Source of the DNA: Saccopteryx bilineata
Taxonomy: Eukaryota; Chordata; Mammalia; Chiroptera; Emballonuridae
Assembly (NCBI RefSeq): GCF_036850765.1
Contig: NC_089495.1
Coordinates: forward strand, 197,239,847-197,303,846
DNA length: 64,000 nucleotides
Direction of reading: 5' to 3'
In this document: positions 12,512 to 23,545 of the stretch, one piece after another
How the letters are laid out: every line of letters starts with the position of its first letter
Position numbering within the stretch: the stretch's first letter is position 1
Notes under the pieces: model-generated
Told to the model about the DNA's origin: nothing
Databases searched by the model: none
What the model saw: the letters and a program-made list of their open reading frames with translations, nothing else
Program-made: the position numbers and the translations under genes

Positions 12512-13705
12512 AATCAGTTTAATAGAATGGCATTTCTATTTAATGGACCTGCAATGTTCTCCTTCTTGGCTACTGATTTGTAAGCCAGATAGACTCTTCC
12601 AATTTTGCTCTTTCCAAAGCCTGGCTTAACCCACGTCCCCATCGTCTGTGAGCTTGTGAAGGAATTCTGCTTCCTTCTCAACAGCTATTTCTGAAATGTG
12701 TGACTCTCTGGGAGGGAGGAGAGGGCTTTCTGTTGCCAGCATGGGAGCATGTATCAAGGGAGCCCTCGGTGTGGTTTGAACCTCTTTTGCACCTCTTTGT
12801 CTTTCTGTCTTTCATCTCTATCAAAATCATCCATCAGACCTAACCAACACGTGTCACCTGATCACCGTGTCTCCCCCAGAGGCAAATCCCAGGCATTGTG
12901 GCAGTGGGCAGAGGCTGGGAGCTAGCCACTCAGTGTTTATATACACAGCATCTTTTGGAGACAATACAACATTTTGCTAGACTAGTTGAAAATGATGTAC
13001 AGATGAGGATAGGGGAAGGCAAAGGGAAGAGAGAAGAAGAAAGGAGAAAGGTACATGGGAGTGGGGGGGTGTGGAGACATTAAGCCTAGACCTGCACTCT
13101 TTCCACCAACCTACAAAGTCTAGAGATGCCAAAGTCCGGTGAGGGGCTTGGTGGGCTCCTTTACCTCTCACGGGGAAAGCTTCATTTGCCGATTGAGCCT
13201 GTCACTAACTTAATGCTGGCCAGACCACTGTCCACAGCTGCCTAAAGGAAGTGTTATTAAAAGACAAGGAACCCCCAAATAATAGGTAAATCATTATAGC
13301 TCAGGATCCTATATCAGCATCTCTTCAGTCCCGTCATGATCCACAGTTAGTTCCTGGGTCCGGGAGCTCTCAGAAGTCAAACCCCTGCTACATCCCCTTC
13401 CCTGGCTTGATCTGGCTCTTCTCCCTACCCTCCATGGTCATGGGCGTGGCGCTTCCTATTTTCTCCACTCCTCCTGGATCCACCAAAGTGGTGGCCCAAG
13501 GTTTTCAGGACACATAAGATGGCCCTCAGCTTCCTCCCCTGAAGTGTTGTTCTCCTTGGCCTTAGGGCTTCTTTGTCACACCCCAAAGAGAGTTTTTTCT
13601 CTTGCTGTGAGGTACTGAATTTGAAAGAAGCCGGAGAGTGGGCTAGAGGTACAGAGGACCACGGGAAAGACTGGATGAAACTAAATCAATGTACATGCAA
13701 AATAT

Positions 13706-13741
13706 AAAGGGGGAAAGAGAGAGAGGAAGGAAGAGAGAGGG
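13706..13741. repeat. GA-rich low-complexity tract
   Basis: Purine-only text made of GAGAG and GGAAGG units. Confidence 0.8.
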
Positions 13742-14039
13742 ATGTTTTGTTGCTTGGTTGTTTTGTAATGGGGGTGGGGATCTTGAGAAATGAAAGGTTG
13801 CAGAAAGGGATGGTGGGCGACTCAAACAGGAACCTCTTACAGTTTGCGAAAGATGCAAGTTAAAGTTGAGGATTCTTTTTGTAGTACCTTTCGCTGTTTG
13901 GACTGGGTTTCTTTTAAAGTGGGACCATACAGAATCAGGGCTCTATGGAAATACACAGGATGAGTATCTCCATGTAGATGAGCATGTGGGTTTATGGGTG
14001 AAATTTATAGGTGGATAGATAGATTGTTTAGTAGACAAA

Positions 14040-14097
14040 TGGAGGGATGGATAGATGGATAGATGGATGGAAGAAGGGAGGAAGGGAGGGAGGGATG
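14040..14097. repeat. (GGAT)n / (GGAA)n compound microsatellite
   Basis: GGAT and AGAT tetranucleotides change to GGAA/GGGA units. Confidence 0.9.
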
Positions 14098-14889
14098 AGT
14101 TTATGTGCTAATGGATTGGTAGACGGTCAACTGGATGGTTAAGTAGACAACTTAGTTTAAATAGTATGGAACCAAAAAGGGAAGCTGTGTCTCAAGGCAA
14201 TCTTGCAAGCCAGCTGAAAAGATTTTGCAGTATGTGATTTATTAAGTTTGGGGGGTTTTTTTTGTTTGTTTGTTTCTAAGCACAGCTGTCTTCTGGCTCA
14301 GGATTTTTGGTCTCAGGCAATCTGTTACTTACAATATCACTGTATTCTTGTAAATGTAGACCTTCAGTAAATCTTCTTCAAGCCTTAGAGAAAACACACA
14401 AGTATACTGTGTTTTGGCCGCAGAATAAAGACCTATAATCCCTGCCCCGGAAGACTTTGCAAGTTAATTGGGAAAAGGTACTCAATTAATAAAAGCTTGT
14501 CAGTTGTCATCATTCTGGAGTTGCCTTGAAACTGGGTCAGGTACAAACAGGAAAGAGGATAACTCAGAAAAGCTACTTGGACGTGGTAGTTTGAAGGTTA
14601 AGGACGCACGTTGTCATGACGAGCTCGCCCAGACAGAGGTGAACCCTGAAGGCTGACAGTGTAAAAGCCAGAGGGTCCGGGATGCGGGGAGCAAGCAGCG
14701 TGGGGCTGGCAGTGATGAGATCCTGACTCAGCATGGAGCTCTGGCCACTGGTCCAAAACTACGCAGAACCTTAGACCTAGCAGAGACTGACCTCTGAGAG
14801 CCTGGGGTTCCCCAAATAAAAATGAGAATAATGCTCCACAGGGTTGGGTAAGATTAAATGAGATAAATACATCAATCTGTTTTCTTCCT

Positions 14890-15085
14890 TTCCCAGAGAT
14901 AGCACAGGCCAGTGGTCAAGAACACGAGCTTCAGAGCCACCTTCCTGGCAGGTCCAGTCGCTGACTGAGCAATCTTAGGCAAGATACGTAACCTTCTTTG
15001 CCTCAGTCTCCTCACATGTAAAGTGGGGGCGATACTAACACTTACCTGTTGGGTGATTGTGAAAAATACATAATTTAATAATGCA
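14890..15085 (-). repeat. MIR SINE
   Basis: Antisense MIR order: GAGCTTCAGAGCCACCTTCC, CTGACTGAGCAATCTTAGGC, TTTGCCTCAGTCTCCTCACA, TGTAAAGTGGGGGCGATACT. Well preserved for its age. Confidence 0.82.
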
Positions 15086-15289
15086 GGGTCATGGCTGATA
15101 ACAAGGCCTGACTGTGGAGTAATGCTACATATGTGTTTGTCCTTACTTTATTACTACGTTAATGTTCCTAAAGACGTGAACACTTTGTCCTTGGTCACCA
15201 GAGTGAGAAGCAGCAAACCGTATGTTTGTGGGCGAGGGGGGTGGGTATAAGTTCCTCTTCTTTGAGTACTCCTATATTTCAGGTGTTTA

Positions 15290-15390
15290 AGATTAATATA
15301 ATCTAATATTACTTTAGGGTAATATCATTTGCTTATAATACTTTATATATAATATAATATCATTTGAATATAATTTACATTCATATAACC
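15290..15390. repeat. AT-rich low-complexity stretch
   Basis: Repeated ATATAAT/AATATCATTTG motifs; about four-fifths A+T by eye. No feature other than composition. Confidence 0.7.
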
Positions 15391-15409
15391 TAATGGAATA
15401 GATCATTTT

Positions 15410-15520
15410 CTCCCCCCAACCTTGAGTGGAGACACTGAGCCTCAGAGATATTTAGTGACTGGCTTGAGGTCAGTAGTTAGCAAGTGGCGGTACAAGCATG
15501 CTAAGGCAGGTCAGATTTGC
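15410..15520 (+). repeat. MIR SINE fragment
   Basis: Sense MIR core: GAGACACTGAGCCTCAGAGA, then CTTGAGGTCAGTAGTTAGCA and AGTGGCGGTACAAGC. Confidence 0.65.
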
Positions 15521-15549
15521 AATCCTCAAAGTTGTTTAAGCTGGTCGTT

Positions 15550-15685
15550 ATCCATGCCATTCACCTGTACATGGATCAGGAAACAAATCCAGGAGAAAGA
15601 ACCGACTTGCTCGTGACGTCCCAATGAGCGAGTGGAAGATCTGGGATCAGAACCCTGGCCTCTCGAGGCTCAGCTCCAGTGTTCT
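15550..15685 (+). repeat. MIR SINE fragment
   Basis: Sense MIR 3' half: GATCAGGAAACAAATCCAGG, GAGTGGAAGATCTGGGATCA, GAACCCTGGCCTCTCGAGGC. It directly follows another MIR fragment in the same orientation. Confidence 0.6.
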
Positions 15686-16809
15686 CAACAGTATGGAGAA
15701 CAGAAGCGTCTCTAAGTCTTCACTGAATGGCCTGTAAGTTTTCTGCCCTTGAAGAATCACATCTCCAGGCACTGAACCACGGAGCCAGCAATGAAGAAGA
15801 GGAGTGGTCCTTTAGTGCCAACCTGTGTGGTTGGTGAAGGCAGTTTGATGACTTGCATGGACTCTTCCCATTCCCGCCCATCACAGCTGGGAATCGTTCA
15901 CCCCTTTCGTCATCATCCGGGGTCATTGTGCATTCGGCCCGAGATACTGACCAGTTTTAGGAGTGACCAAATCTTGCTTCACTAAGGCTCATTTTCCCCA
16001 GCTCCGCCTCCCAAGGAGCCTACAGGGCTTCCCCTCTGCTCTGGTTCCTTGACTCTGAGTCATTTTCCTACTGAGGCTATGAAGCTGGGTTCTCTTGATA
16101 GGAGAGAGAAAGCCTAGAAGTAGCCCTGCTTTGGGAGGTCTGGCCAGTTCCTACTTGAGAGGGAGAAATCTGAGGCTCTGAGCACATATCCCCACTCTGC
16201 AGATAGAAAGACTGTGTCTTCCCATGCCCAACAACCTGGATGATTGTTTGCAGTTAACCACATAGCCCAGGAAGGGAGGAAACTGTTCTTGCCTGCTCGG
16301 ATGGAGATTGGGAAGCCTGAATTATTCAGCAGTTTTTCCCAATCTAGTTGTTGTCAGTGTAAGTCTGTTACATAAAAGCATGCTTACTTTCCTATAAAAT
16401 ATGAAGTTATTACAAAGGAAATAGTATGGACTTATTTGAGTTGTTTACTGTTCAGAAGACAAGAGCTGAAAGGGACATCAGAGGTTGCAGGCAGAGATTT
16501 TTTTTTTTTTCTTCAAGCTTTCCTTTGGAGAATGGAATTCTTAGTCATGTGGATTCTTAAATGAAACTCCAATTCATAAAACTGGAGGGTCTCTGGGTTC
16601 GGCAGATAGAGGGGGACCAGCAGCCCTACCTGCTCCATATCACCCTCCCCCACTACAGTGCGACGGTTCTGCAGAAACCCTGGGTTCCTGGAAACACAGT
16701 TTGCAAACCGTTGATCTCGTTCAGCTCGTCTAAGGCTCAGATAAGGAGAAGGCACAGAGAGTTTATTCAAGCTGTAGGACTGCAATTCCTCGCCCTTAGC
16801 ACTACGCTC

Positions 16810-17215
16810 TTGCATGCAGTTTGGATTTCGCTCTGGTTATCTGCTGATTGGTAACACACTACTCCCTCAAATCTAATGGCCCCCCCAAAAAATAAGCTGG
16901 GGGCTGGCTGGACATCTCTTCGTCTTTGTGCAGCTTCGGGGCCTCTCAGGATCTGTCCAGCTCGACCTCCTCGGGACACCTGCACTTCTCGCATGGACAC
17001 CTGGGGTTCAAAGTGGGCGAGTCGCAACGGCCCAGAAAGAGCTGCTGGGCTTCTTCCTGACCCATTCTAGAAGGTCCCAACATGTAACTGCCGTTGCATT
17101 CTGCTGGTCAGATGGGGCCAGCCCTGGCTCAGTGTGGGAGGGGACTGCACCTAGGTATGAGCATTGGGAAGTGTGGATCAGTGGGGAGCTGTCTGGGGGG
17201 CTCACTACATGATCT
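16810..17215. repeat. Diverged interspersed repeat (family not named)
   Basis: Text such as TCTGGTTATCTGCTGATTGG, AACACACTACTCCCTCAAAT and, 250 bp on, GCATTCTGCTGGTCAGATGG with GGGAGGGGACTGCACCT recalls a common old mammalian LTR-like repeat. I cannot name the family from the sequence alone. Confidence 0.4.
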
Positions 17216-17644
17216 CCTTGCTTCTGGCCATGACCTTAACTACATAGAGACTGAAGTGATTTCACTTGAAACAGAAAACATAGAAGTCGTGATGGTTTTC
17301 CTTAAAACATAGGAGCCCTGGCACATGGAAAAATGGTAGACTGGTTCTAGAAGGCCACAGAAATCTGGCCCAAGACGAAAAAGTCATGATTAATGATGCT
17401 AGCTTTTGTTGACCCTAAGAGAGAACTTTCAAACAGCCACAACAGCCAGCATGAGATGCGGCTTCCTATGCATGACTAGCGAGTTTCTCCATCATAGGAA
17501 AGGTCTCTCTCATTTTTTTTTTTCCTGCCACTGAAAGTGTCTGATTCTCAGCAACAATGGCCAGTAGGGAAACGTGCATCTCCTTGAGCTTAGGGATGCT
17601 AAAATACTATGTGCATTTCTAAGAATCAAGATTTCATATAAATC

Positions 17645-17721
17645 TAATCCTTGTTTATTTGTCTTTTCTTTTTTCCCCCTTTTTGGACATTTCCTTCATC
17701 TGACTGCCCATCAATATATAG
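17645..17721 (+). promoter_or_regulatory. PTPRT: Pyrimidine tract and 3' splice site of the PTPRT microexon
   Basis: A nearly pure C/T run (TTGTCTTTTCTTTTTTCCCC and onward) covers about 17659-17700. It is followed by CATCTGACTGCCC (branch-point-like CTGAC plus a TGC) and the acceptor AATATATAG, which lacks pyrimidines at -5 to -12. A distant tract with a weak local acceptor is usual for regulated microexons. That this one is regulated is inferred. Confidence 0.6.
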
Positions 17722-17751
17722 AAGAAATGCTTATTCCTACTCCTATTACTT
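17722..17751 (+). CDS. PTPRT: PTPRT 30-bp juxtamembrane microexon
   Basis: The text is TATATAG, then 30 bases, then GTAAGTAT. The exon begins with one A that completes the Arg codon left by the transmembrane exon (AG+A). Nine codons follow, reading RNAYSYSYY, and it ends TT, which with the first G of the next exon gives Leu. The joined product reads KRRRNAYSYSYYLKLAKK. Inclusion adds exactly ten residues; skipping restores KRRKLAKK, so both forms are in frame. I recall the same peptide at this place in mammalian PTPRT isoforms. A long pyrimidine tract (about 17659-17700) ends well upstream, leaving CTGACTGCCC with a possible branch point and a TGC motif near the acceptor, a layout typical of SRRM4-dependent neuronal microexons (inference). 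The four Tyr residues just inside the membrane are possible phosphorylation sites (inference). Confidence 0.93.
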
Positions 17752-18469
17752 GTAAGTATCGACCCGGGGTTCCCTTTGCTTCGTGCCCCGTAAGGGGACC
17801 TGTAGCATGCATCTCCTGCACCGACCACGTGTGTGTTGGTTTCGCATCCTCACCTCTGTCTGACTCATCTGTAGCTCCCGTTTCTATTTTGCATCGCTGT
17901 CTCTCCATCTGCAATGCACCGTCATTGTTTGTGTCCGTTATGTTTCTGCCATCTCGGATTTTTTTTCCCCTCCTATTTTTTGGAGATGTGAAGAGCTGTT
18001 GGTCAGTGTAATTTTCTAGTTAGACATCCTCAAATTCTAGCAAGAGGTCAGTCTAGTTCTTTTGCAAGTCTGGCATGCATTAAAACAGTCACAGATCTCA
18101 GCAAGTTCAAGGTCCGTTTGTGTCTACCTGGGGAACGGGGAGCCCAAGGGACCGGAAGGCTAGAAAGAAATGCATTGACAGTGTCCACTGTTTCAGGAAG
18201 TCTACCGGGAGTCATGACTTTATCTAGAAACAGGGGACATCCAGGTCTTTGCTTCAGGCTGGAAGTATCTCAGTTTGGTTTTAGCATTAGTTATCTCATA
18301 CCATCAATGCATTTCGTTGGCTGATTGCCTGTCAGTGTTGTTTTTACTGCACTTTCTAAATAAAGGTGATGATTTTTCTCATTGTTATTAAACCAGACAT
18401 TTTCAAAACATGAGGGTAAAGGAGAAATAGGTCCTTGGTAATGTAAGGTTGGAAAAATAAACTGTATTA

Positions 18470-18592
18470 GTCTCATATCCCTCATGCATTTCTCATACTT
18501 GAAAACTGAGGTCCAGAGAAGCGATGTGAAATCACACATTCAGGTATCAAAAGTGTGGGATTGAAATTCTGAATGCCTGGCTCCTGGTAGAG
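18470..18592 (+). repeat. MIR SINE fragment
   Basis: Sense MIR: CTTGAAAACTGAGGTCCAGA, GAAGCGATGTGAAATCACAC, then GGGATTGAAATTCTGAATGC and CCTGGCTCC. Confidence 0.65.
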
Positions 18593-18882
18593 TATATGGC
18601 CCATCATTCTGTGCTGTCCTTCACCCCAGGGAAACTTGGCCCTGTGAGAGAGGGGGCATGTCTGTCGGTGACCGTCTGTCAGAGCCTCCAGAGATGAAGA
18701 TGGAGTGAGCAGAGGCCTCGTCCACCCCCTCTGCTCAGCTCTTAGGTCCACAGGTCAATAGGCCCAGGCGATGAGCCGCTAAGAATCTGCTACCACTGCC
18801 CTCGTGGTGTATAGAGATCAGTGGAACCCTTCCCACCCCCATCCCCCAGCAGCACTAGAAGTACCAGAGAACTGGCTTCATT

Positions 18883-19200
18883 CCTTCATTCATTCATTTG
18901 ACAGACGGGCATTGGACATGCGCACTGTATTCCGGACGCTGTGGTTGGAGAGAGGCCCAGGGCTTTGAGCCTCGCCCTAACAGTGCTCAGGTCCCCCTGA
19001 GAGACCAGCGTCCCAGCAAATACTTGAAACGTCCGCTGAGAGGTTGTCTGTGCACACTGTGGTGTGAGAGCCCTTAGCTGGGTGGCTCACGTTTAATGGG
19101 GCAGTGGGCCAGTTATCGGTGCTTTTAGAGACAGATGTGCCCGGTACACACTACTGAAGAAATAAGAACTCTGAGCAGGGGGAACAGCGTCTGCAGAGGA
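18883..19200 (+). repeat. Ancient mammalian repeat fragment (family unassigned)
   Basis: Starts TTCATTCATTCATTTGACAG and continues with a diverged size-matched body (CCTAACAGTGCTCAGGTC). Matches the general 'ATTCATTCAACAAATATT' class of old repeats. Confidence 0.45.
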
Positions 19201-19244
19201 ATAGACGAATGAGACCGGACGGGGTGTCGTCGTGTGGTGGAAAG

Positions 19245-19420
19245 AGAATGAGACTTAGGGACCATGCAGCTCGGGGTTCGGGTCCCAGCTCTGTCACTCA
19301 CCAGCGTGCAGCCTCGAGCAACTTTCCTAAAACTTCCTTTCTCTTAGCTCTAACGTGGGGTCGGTACATACAGTTACCCTGAAGAGGGATCTCTCAGGGA
19401 TTCTCACGGCATCAACGCTC
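19245..19420 (-). repeat. MIR SINE fragment
   Basis: Antisense MIR: GGTTCGGGTCCCAGCTCTGT, CACTCACCAGCGTGCAGCCT, CGAGCAACTTTCCTAAAACT. Confidence 0.65.
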
Positions 19421-19756
19421 CACAGACTGGGCGGGCATACTGCGGCCCCTCACAGCCTCGGGGCCCCTCGCCCTTTCAGCACTTAGCCCGGGAACCTAGC
19501 ACTGTCTTTGGACGCCCACTTCACACCGTGCAGTCACTGTGCTGGGCGCCCCGAGGAAACCAAAGAGGAGCAGCGTGGGAGTGTAAGAGACGGGCACACA
19601 GGCACTTGTAGCTCAGGGCACAGTGATCACCGAAGGGCCTTCCACTGGGGCAGACTTGGCAGTTCCCCGTCCCGACCCTGGAATGTGGGATTCATGCCAG
19701 CCAAGAGCAGGCCGTGGTCGGGGAGCCAGAGGAAGACGAGACCTGGCAGAGAGACA

Positions 19757-20308
19757 GGGGGGCGGGAGGACGGCATGAGGACCCTGAGGACAGGGCCATG
19801 GCGGGAGGATGGCGTGAGGACCCCGAGAACAGGGCCATGGCGGGAGGACGGCGGGAGGACCCTGAGGACAGGGCCATGGCGGGAGGGGCTGACAATGGCA
19901 GAGAGACAGGGGGCGGGGGGGATGGCGGGAGGACCCCGAGGACAGGGCCGTGGCGGGAGGGGCTGACAATGGCAGAGAGACAGGGGGCGGGGGGGATGGC
20001 GGGAGGACCCTGAGGACAGGGCCGTGGCGGGAGGGGCTGACAATGGCAGAGAGACAGGGGGCGGGGGGGATGGCGGGAGGACCCCGAGGACAGGGCCATG
20101 GCGGGAGGGGCTGACAGCGTGAGGACCCCGAGGACAGGGCCATGGCGGGAGGGGCTGACAGCGTGAGGACCCCGGGGACAGGGCCATGGCGGGAGGGGCT
20201 GACAGCGTGAGGACCCCGGGGACAGGGCCATGGTGGGAGGGGCTGAGAGACAGGGAGGTGGGGGGATGGTGTGAGGACCCCGGGGACAGGGCCATGGCGA
20301 GAGGGGCT
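19757..20308. repeat. G-rich mosaic minisatellite (39-, 74- and 44-bp units)
   Basis: About ten units share the core GAGGACCCYGAGGACAGGGC followed by CRTGGCGGGAGG. The left part has short 39-bp units. The middle has three 74-bp units with an added CTGACAATGGCAGAGAGACA and G-run segment. The right part has three 44-bp units (insert GGCTGACAGC) and then diverged copies. All three minus-strand frames stay open for 180-275 codons because the GC-rich core lacks stops. Since 74 and 44 are not multiples of three, the frame rotates along the array and the Pro-rich peptides are not credible proteins. Clusters of G runs could form G-quadruplexes. Confidence 0.92.
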
Positions 20309-20814
20309 GATAGAGGCAGAGTTGCTGCAGCAGGATGGACGTGGAGGGTGTGGGCCCAGCCCTGACCTTTGGTCGTCAGTAGTCACGTGTGCAGGCCCTG
20401 AGTCGGGCTTGGGAAAGGAAGCCACGTGCCCGGGGCCCATGAGGAGGAATGCTTCCTTCTAACCGTGGGGCCCTGCGCCAGTGGAGAAACAGGAGACTAG
20501 CCACCTGAAGGGTCGGAAGGTCCTGGTCGCGTGTGTCGGTCACGTCTAGGAGCCTGGGCGGATGCTGGAGGTAGGGTGGCTCCAGAAGGGACAGTCTAGA
20601 GGTATAGTGTCTGGGGACAGGGAGCAGCCTTGGAAGGGAGGAAGGACAGGTGTTGTGAGAGCACAGGATTGAGGGATGTGTGTGAATGGAAAAGAAAGTA
20701 CAAAAAGGAAATGATAAACTCTATGAGCTCCAAATTCAAAACCCCACTCCACCAAGTCTTAGCTGCAGACCCCAAGTGGGTGCTTTAAACCCTCTCTACC
20801 CAAAGTGTGGCCCA

Positions 20815-20948
20815 TAGACCGGCAGCATTAACATCACCCAGGGGCTTCTTGAAGTGCCTGGGGTCCCCGCTCGGAACTCCCGGGTCAGAACCTGCATGCT
20901 AACAAGACCCAGGTGACTCAGGTGCACGTTCGAGTTTGAGAAGCACTG
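20815..20948 (+). mobile_element. MER5-like hAT-Charlie remnant
   Basis: CCGGCAGCATTAACATCACC, CAGAACCTGCATGCTAACAA, then CACGTTCGAGTTTGAGAAGC and ACTG. The right end resembles the MER5 terminus; the left end is worn. Confidence 0.65.
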
Positions 20949-21109
20949 ACTTAGCCAGAGTGTCAGTTGTCGGACCTATAAAATAAGAAAAATAATACTC
21001 TTCTCCGAGGGGCTTGGGCTGGGTTCGTGGTCCCTCTAAGTCCCAATACCATCCACGAAAGAAAAAGCCTCCAACACACTTTGGTTGAACAATATTTTCC
21101 CATAAAAAA

Positions 21110-21300
21110 GAAGTTTATTCATTCGACAAATGTTTGTGGGGTGACCACTTATATGCCAGGCACTAGTCAGGGTTTCAGGATATAAAAGCAAAACAAACAA
21201 AAATCCTTGCCCACGGGGAGCTTTAGAGTGGAGTTGATAGAAAATTAACAACATCTGTAAGGGAAGTGAGAGATGTTACGTGATGGAGGAAAGAGATGAA
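21110..21300 (+). repeat. Ancient mammalian repeat fragment (family unassigned)
   Basis: GTTTATTCATTCGACAAATG, ATGCCAGGCACTAGTCAGGG, then CCTTGCCCACGGGGAGCTTT: the same old repeat class as at 18883. Confidence 0.55.
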
Positions 21301-21416
21301 CCAGGGGGAAAAGACATAAAGTGTGGATGGGGGAGAAGCCGGGGAATTTTTTTTTCAGAGAAAAAGACCCTCACAGTTCCCCCCCCCCATTGAAATGGCC
21401 CATACACAAGACCCAA

Positions 21417-21632
21417 GGCCCTCAAACTTTTTCTGCAAGTAAATATTTTTTGGCTTTGTGGGCTCAAACTGTCAACATTGCATCAACTCAATTCTGATGT
21501 TGTAACACAAGGGCAGCCGTGAACAGTAGGTAAATGAGTTAGCATGGATTGATGCCAACAAGATTTATTTTAGAAAATCAGGCAGTGGGCCAGATTTGTA
21601 CTGAGGGCCACAGTGTGCCAATCCCTGCCCCA
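21417..21632 (+). mobile_element. Old hAT-type MER element
   Basis: CAAACTTTTTCTGCAAGTAA, ATATTTTTTGGCTTTGTGGG, TAACACAAGGGCAGCCGTGA, TTTATTTTAGAAAATCAGGC and GGGCCAGATTTGTACTGAGG follow a common mammalian MER DNA-transposon consensus as I remember it. The 3' end keeps TGTGCCAATCCCTG. Non-coding. Confidence 0.6.
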
Positions 21633-21784
21633 GACTTCTGAGCTATGGAGAGGATGAAATTCAAGATGTATCCTGTTGTGTGGAGCTCTGTTACAAGGTG
21701 TGTTTGTGGCTGACACAAAGGTGAACAGAGCACCCCCAGACCAGCCTAGAAAGGAGCAGAAGTTGGAAAGAATCCCTTGTTGGT

Positions 21785-21965
21785 AGCTACCACGCACTAG
21801 GCTCATCTAAGGCTTACAAGCCCTCCCAGACACACGCCGCTTTGGTGAGTACAGTTAGACACAAAGAAGGAGGTCGGAGGGCTTGTCTAGATACACAGCC
21901 AGGATGTGCCAGGGCTGGTGTTTGAACCCAAGACCGCGTAGCCCCAGGTCATGCTCATCTTTTCC
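21785..21965 (+). repeat. MIR SINE
   Basis: Sense MIR: ACCACGCACTAGGCTCATCT, AGACACAAAGAAGGAGGTCG, GATACACAGCCAGGATGTGC and GGTGTTTGAACCCAAGACCG (B-box-like end). Confidence 0.68.
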
Positions 21966-22414
21966 ACCAGCCCCTATTCTTCAGGGGATGGAGAGACTCC
22001 TGCCTGCACCGTGTGCTTGGAGAGCCCCTGGCCGGGCTGCAGTAGAGCCAGGATTCGCATGGAAGTCTCTCTGCCCGTAGAGATGCAGTCTTGTGTGTGG
22101 GCATCAGCCCCTTGCCAGGGGCAAGAAGTGGTAGCTGTTCCTGGCTAGTAAGGAGGCTCTCGGAGCAATCCTGTTCTTTGCCGTTTTTGGGAATTTGCCA
22201 CAGAGTCAAAGCCTGAGGCACTAGGCAGCCAGCCCACGGGTAGCCATGAGGTTAGAGTGAGGGGGTGACCAAAAGAGCTCTAATGAACAGGCTAAAAAAG
22301 AGCTGTCGATAGAAGGATCTGGAGACCCAGGGACACTGGAGAGTCTGGAACGGAATTCTTTGTTGTCCAGGGCACACACAAGAAAAATGAGGATAATGTG
22401 GGTTTAGGCGTCAA

Positions 22415-22625
22415 ACCCAGCTCACAATTCTAGGTCTGCCTCTTCCGTCACGTTGTTCTGACCTTGAGCAATCATGGAAACACTCGGAGACTCTGTTTCT
22501 TCAGCTGCAAAAACGGCGATGACAGTAGCGACTTCCTGGCATTTTCGCGAGGTGCAGTAAGAGAGTGTGTATGTTGTATGGCCAACACGAAGTAGGTATT
22601 TTATAAATAGCGACTATTACTCCTC
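22415..22625 (-). repeat. MIR SINE
   Basis: Antisense MIR: AGGTCTGCCTCTTCCGTCAC, GACCTTGAGCAATCATGGAA, TCTGTTTCTTCAGCTGCAAA, CACGAAGTAGGTATTTTATA. Confidence 0.75.
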
Positions 22626-22954
22626 ACATTCCAAGCTGACAGAAATGCTTCCACAGAATTCCTTTTTGCCTTTCTCTAGTAAAGTGGACCCAATAACTTC
22701 CTTTTGAAAAGAATATTAAGCATTGACATGTGTTCACAGGTTAATTTACCTTAAGGTGTGTGATGGGCACTGTAATTGTTTCGAACAGAGACATTTTCAT
22801 GTAGTGGTTCCTGTAAAAGCGCGAAGGTGTTTTCCAGCCATTCTGGTAGAGAGAGAGCACTTAGCCATCTCACTTGGCCTTGGACCCGTGCCTATTGCCA
22901 CTGTGCAGAGGTGGGAAACAGTGGTCTGGGCTGGTCCCTGTCAGCAGGCACTCT

Positions 22955-23245
22955 GGAACTCTTCTTAGGCTTGTCCCATTTTCTTCCTGTCTCTTCCCAC
23001 GTCACCACATTCAAATCTCACTCTGTTCTTTAAGGTCCAGATCCAACACCACCTCTTACAGGAAGTCTTCCCTGATTCTCTCCACCTGTGAGAATGACCT
23101 TTTCTCCAAACTCTTGCCGTGGTTACTTTGTTATCACAAGTGGGAGAAAATATGTCTTAAGAATGTTCCTTGTGCATTGGGGGTGTTCCCCATAGTGCCC
23201 CTAACACAATGTAGACTCCTAGTAAAAGTATGTGGAGGAATGAAA
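22955..23245 (+). repeat. LINE L2 3' fragment
   Basis: TTAAGGTCCAGATCCAACAC, CACCTCTTACAGGAAGTCTT and CCCTGATTCTCTCCACC are the L2 3'-end landmarks in sense orientation. Confidence 0.75.
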
Positions 23246-23394
23246 GAATAAGAGAAAATTGGAAGATAGAACAGCAACAGTCAGTAGGGACATGGTCTGT
23301 TCTTAAGAGAAAGACAAGTAGCAGCAGTTTTTAGGAAACTGGAGAGCTTGCACCTTCCCTGTGTTTCTGTGGCTTTTAGGACACCTTTGCTCTC

Positions 23395-23545
23395 ATTAAG
23401 CATCTGGGACCCGGACAATTTTTTCTGAGTCCCAGTTTCCTAATAGTCAAAGTGGAAATAAAAGGGCAAACCTCATAGAGACCTTGCAAGGATTCCATGA
23501 GATAATATCTGGGAAGTGTCTGGCACATAGTAGGTCCTCCACTGA
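23395..23545 (-). repeat. MIR SINE
   Basis: Antisense MIR: TGAGTCCCAGTTTCCTAATA, AGGATTCCATGAGATAATAT, GTCTGGCACATAGTAGGTCC. Confidence 0.75.

Noticed and set aside
19613..20440. 275-codon minus-strand open frame, proline-rich
   Set aside because: It runs through the G-rich minisatellite. All three frames are open there because the core has no stops, unit lengths break the frame, and no splice or start context exists.
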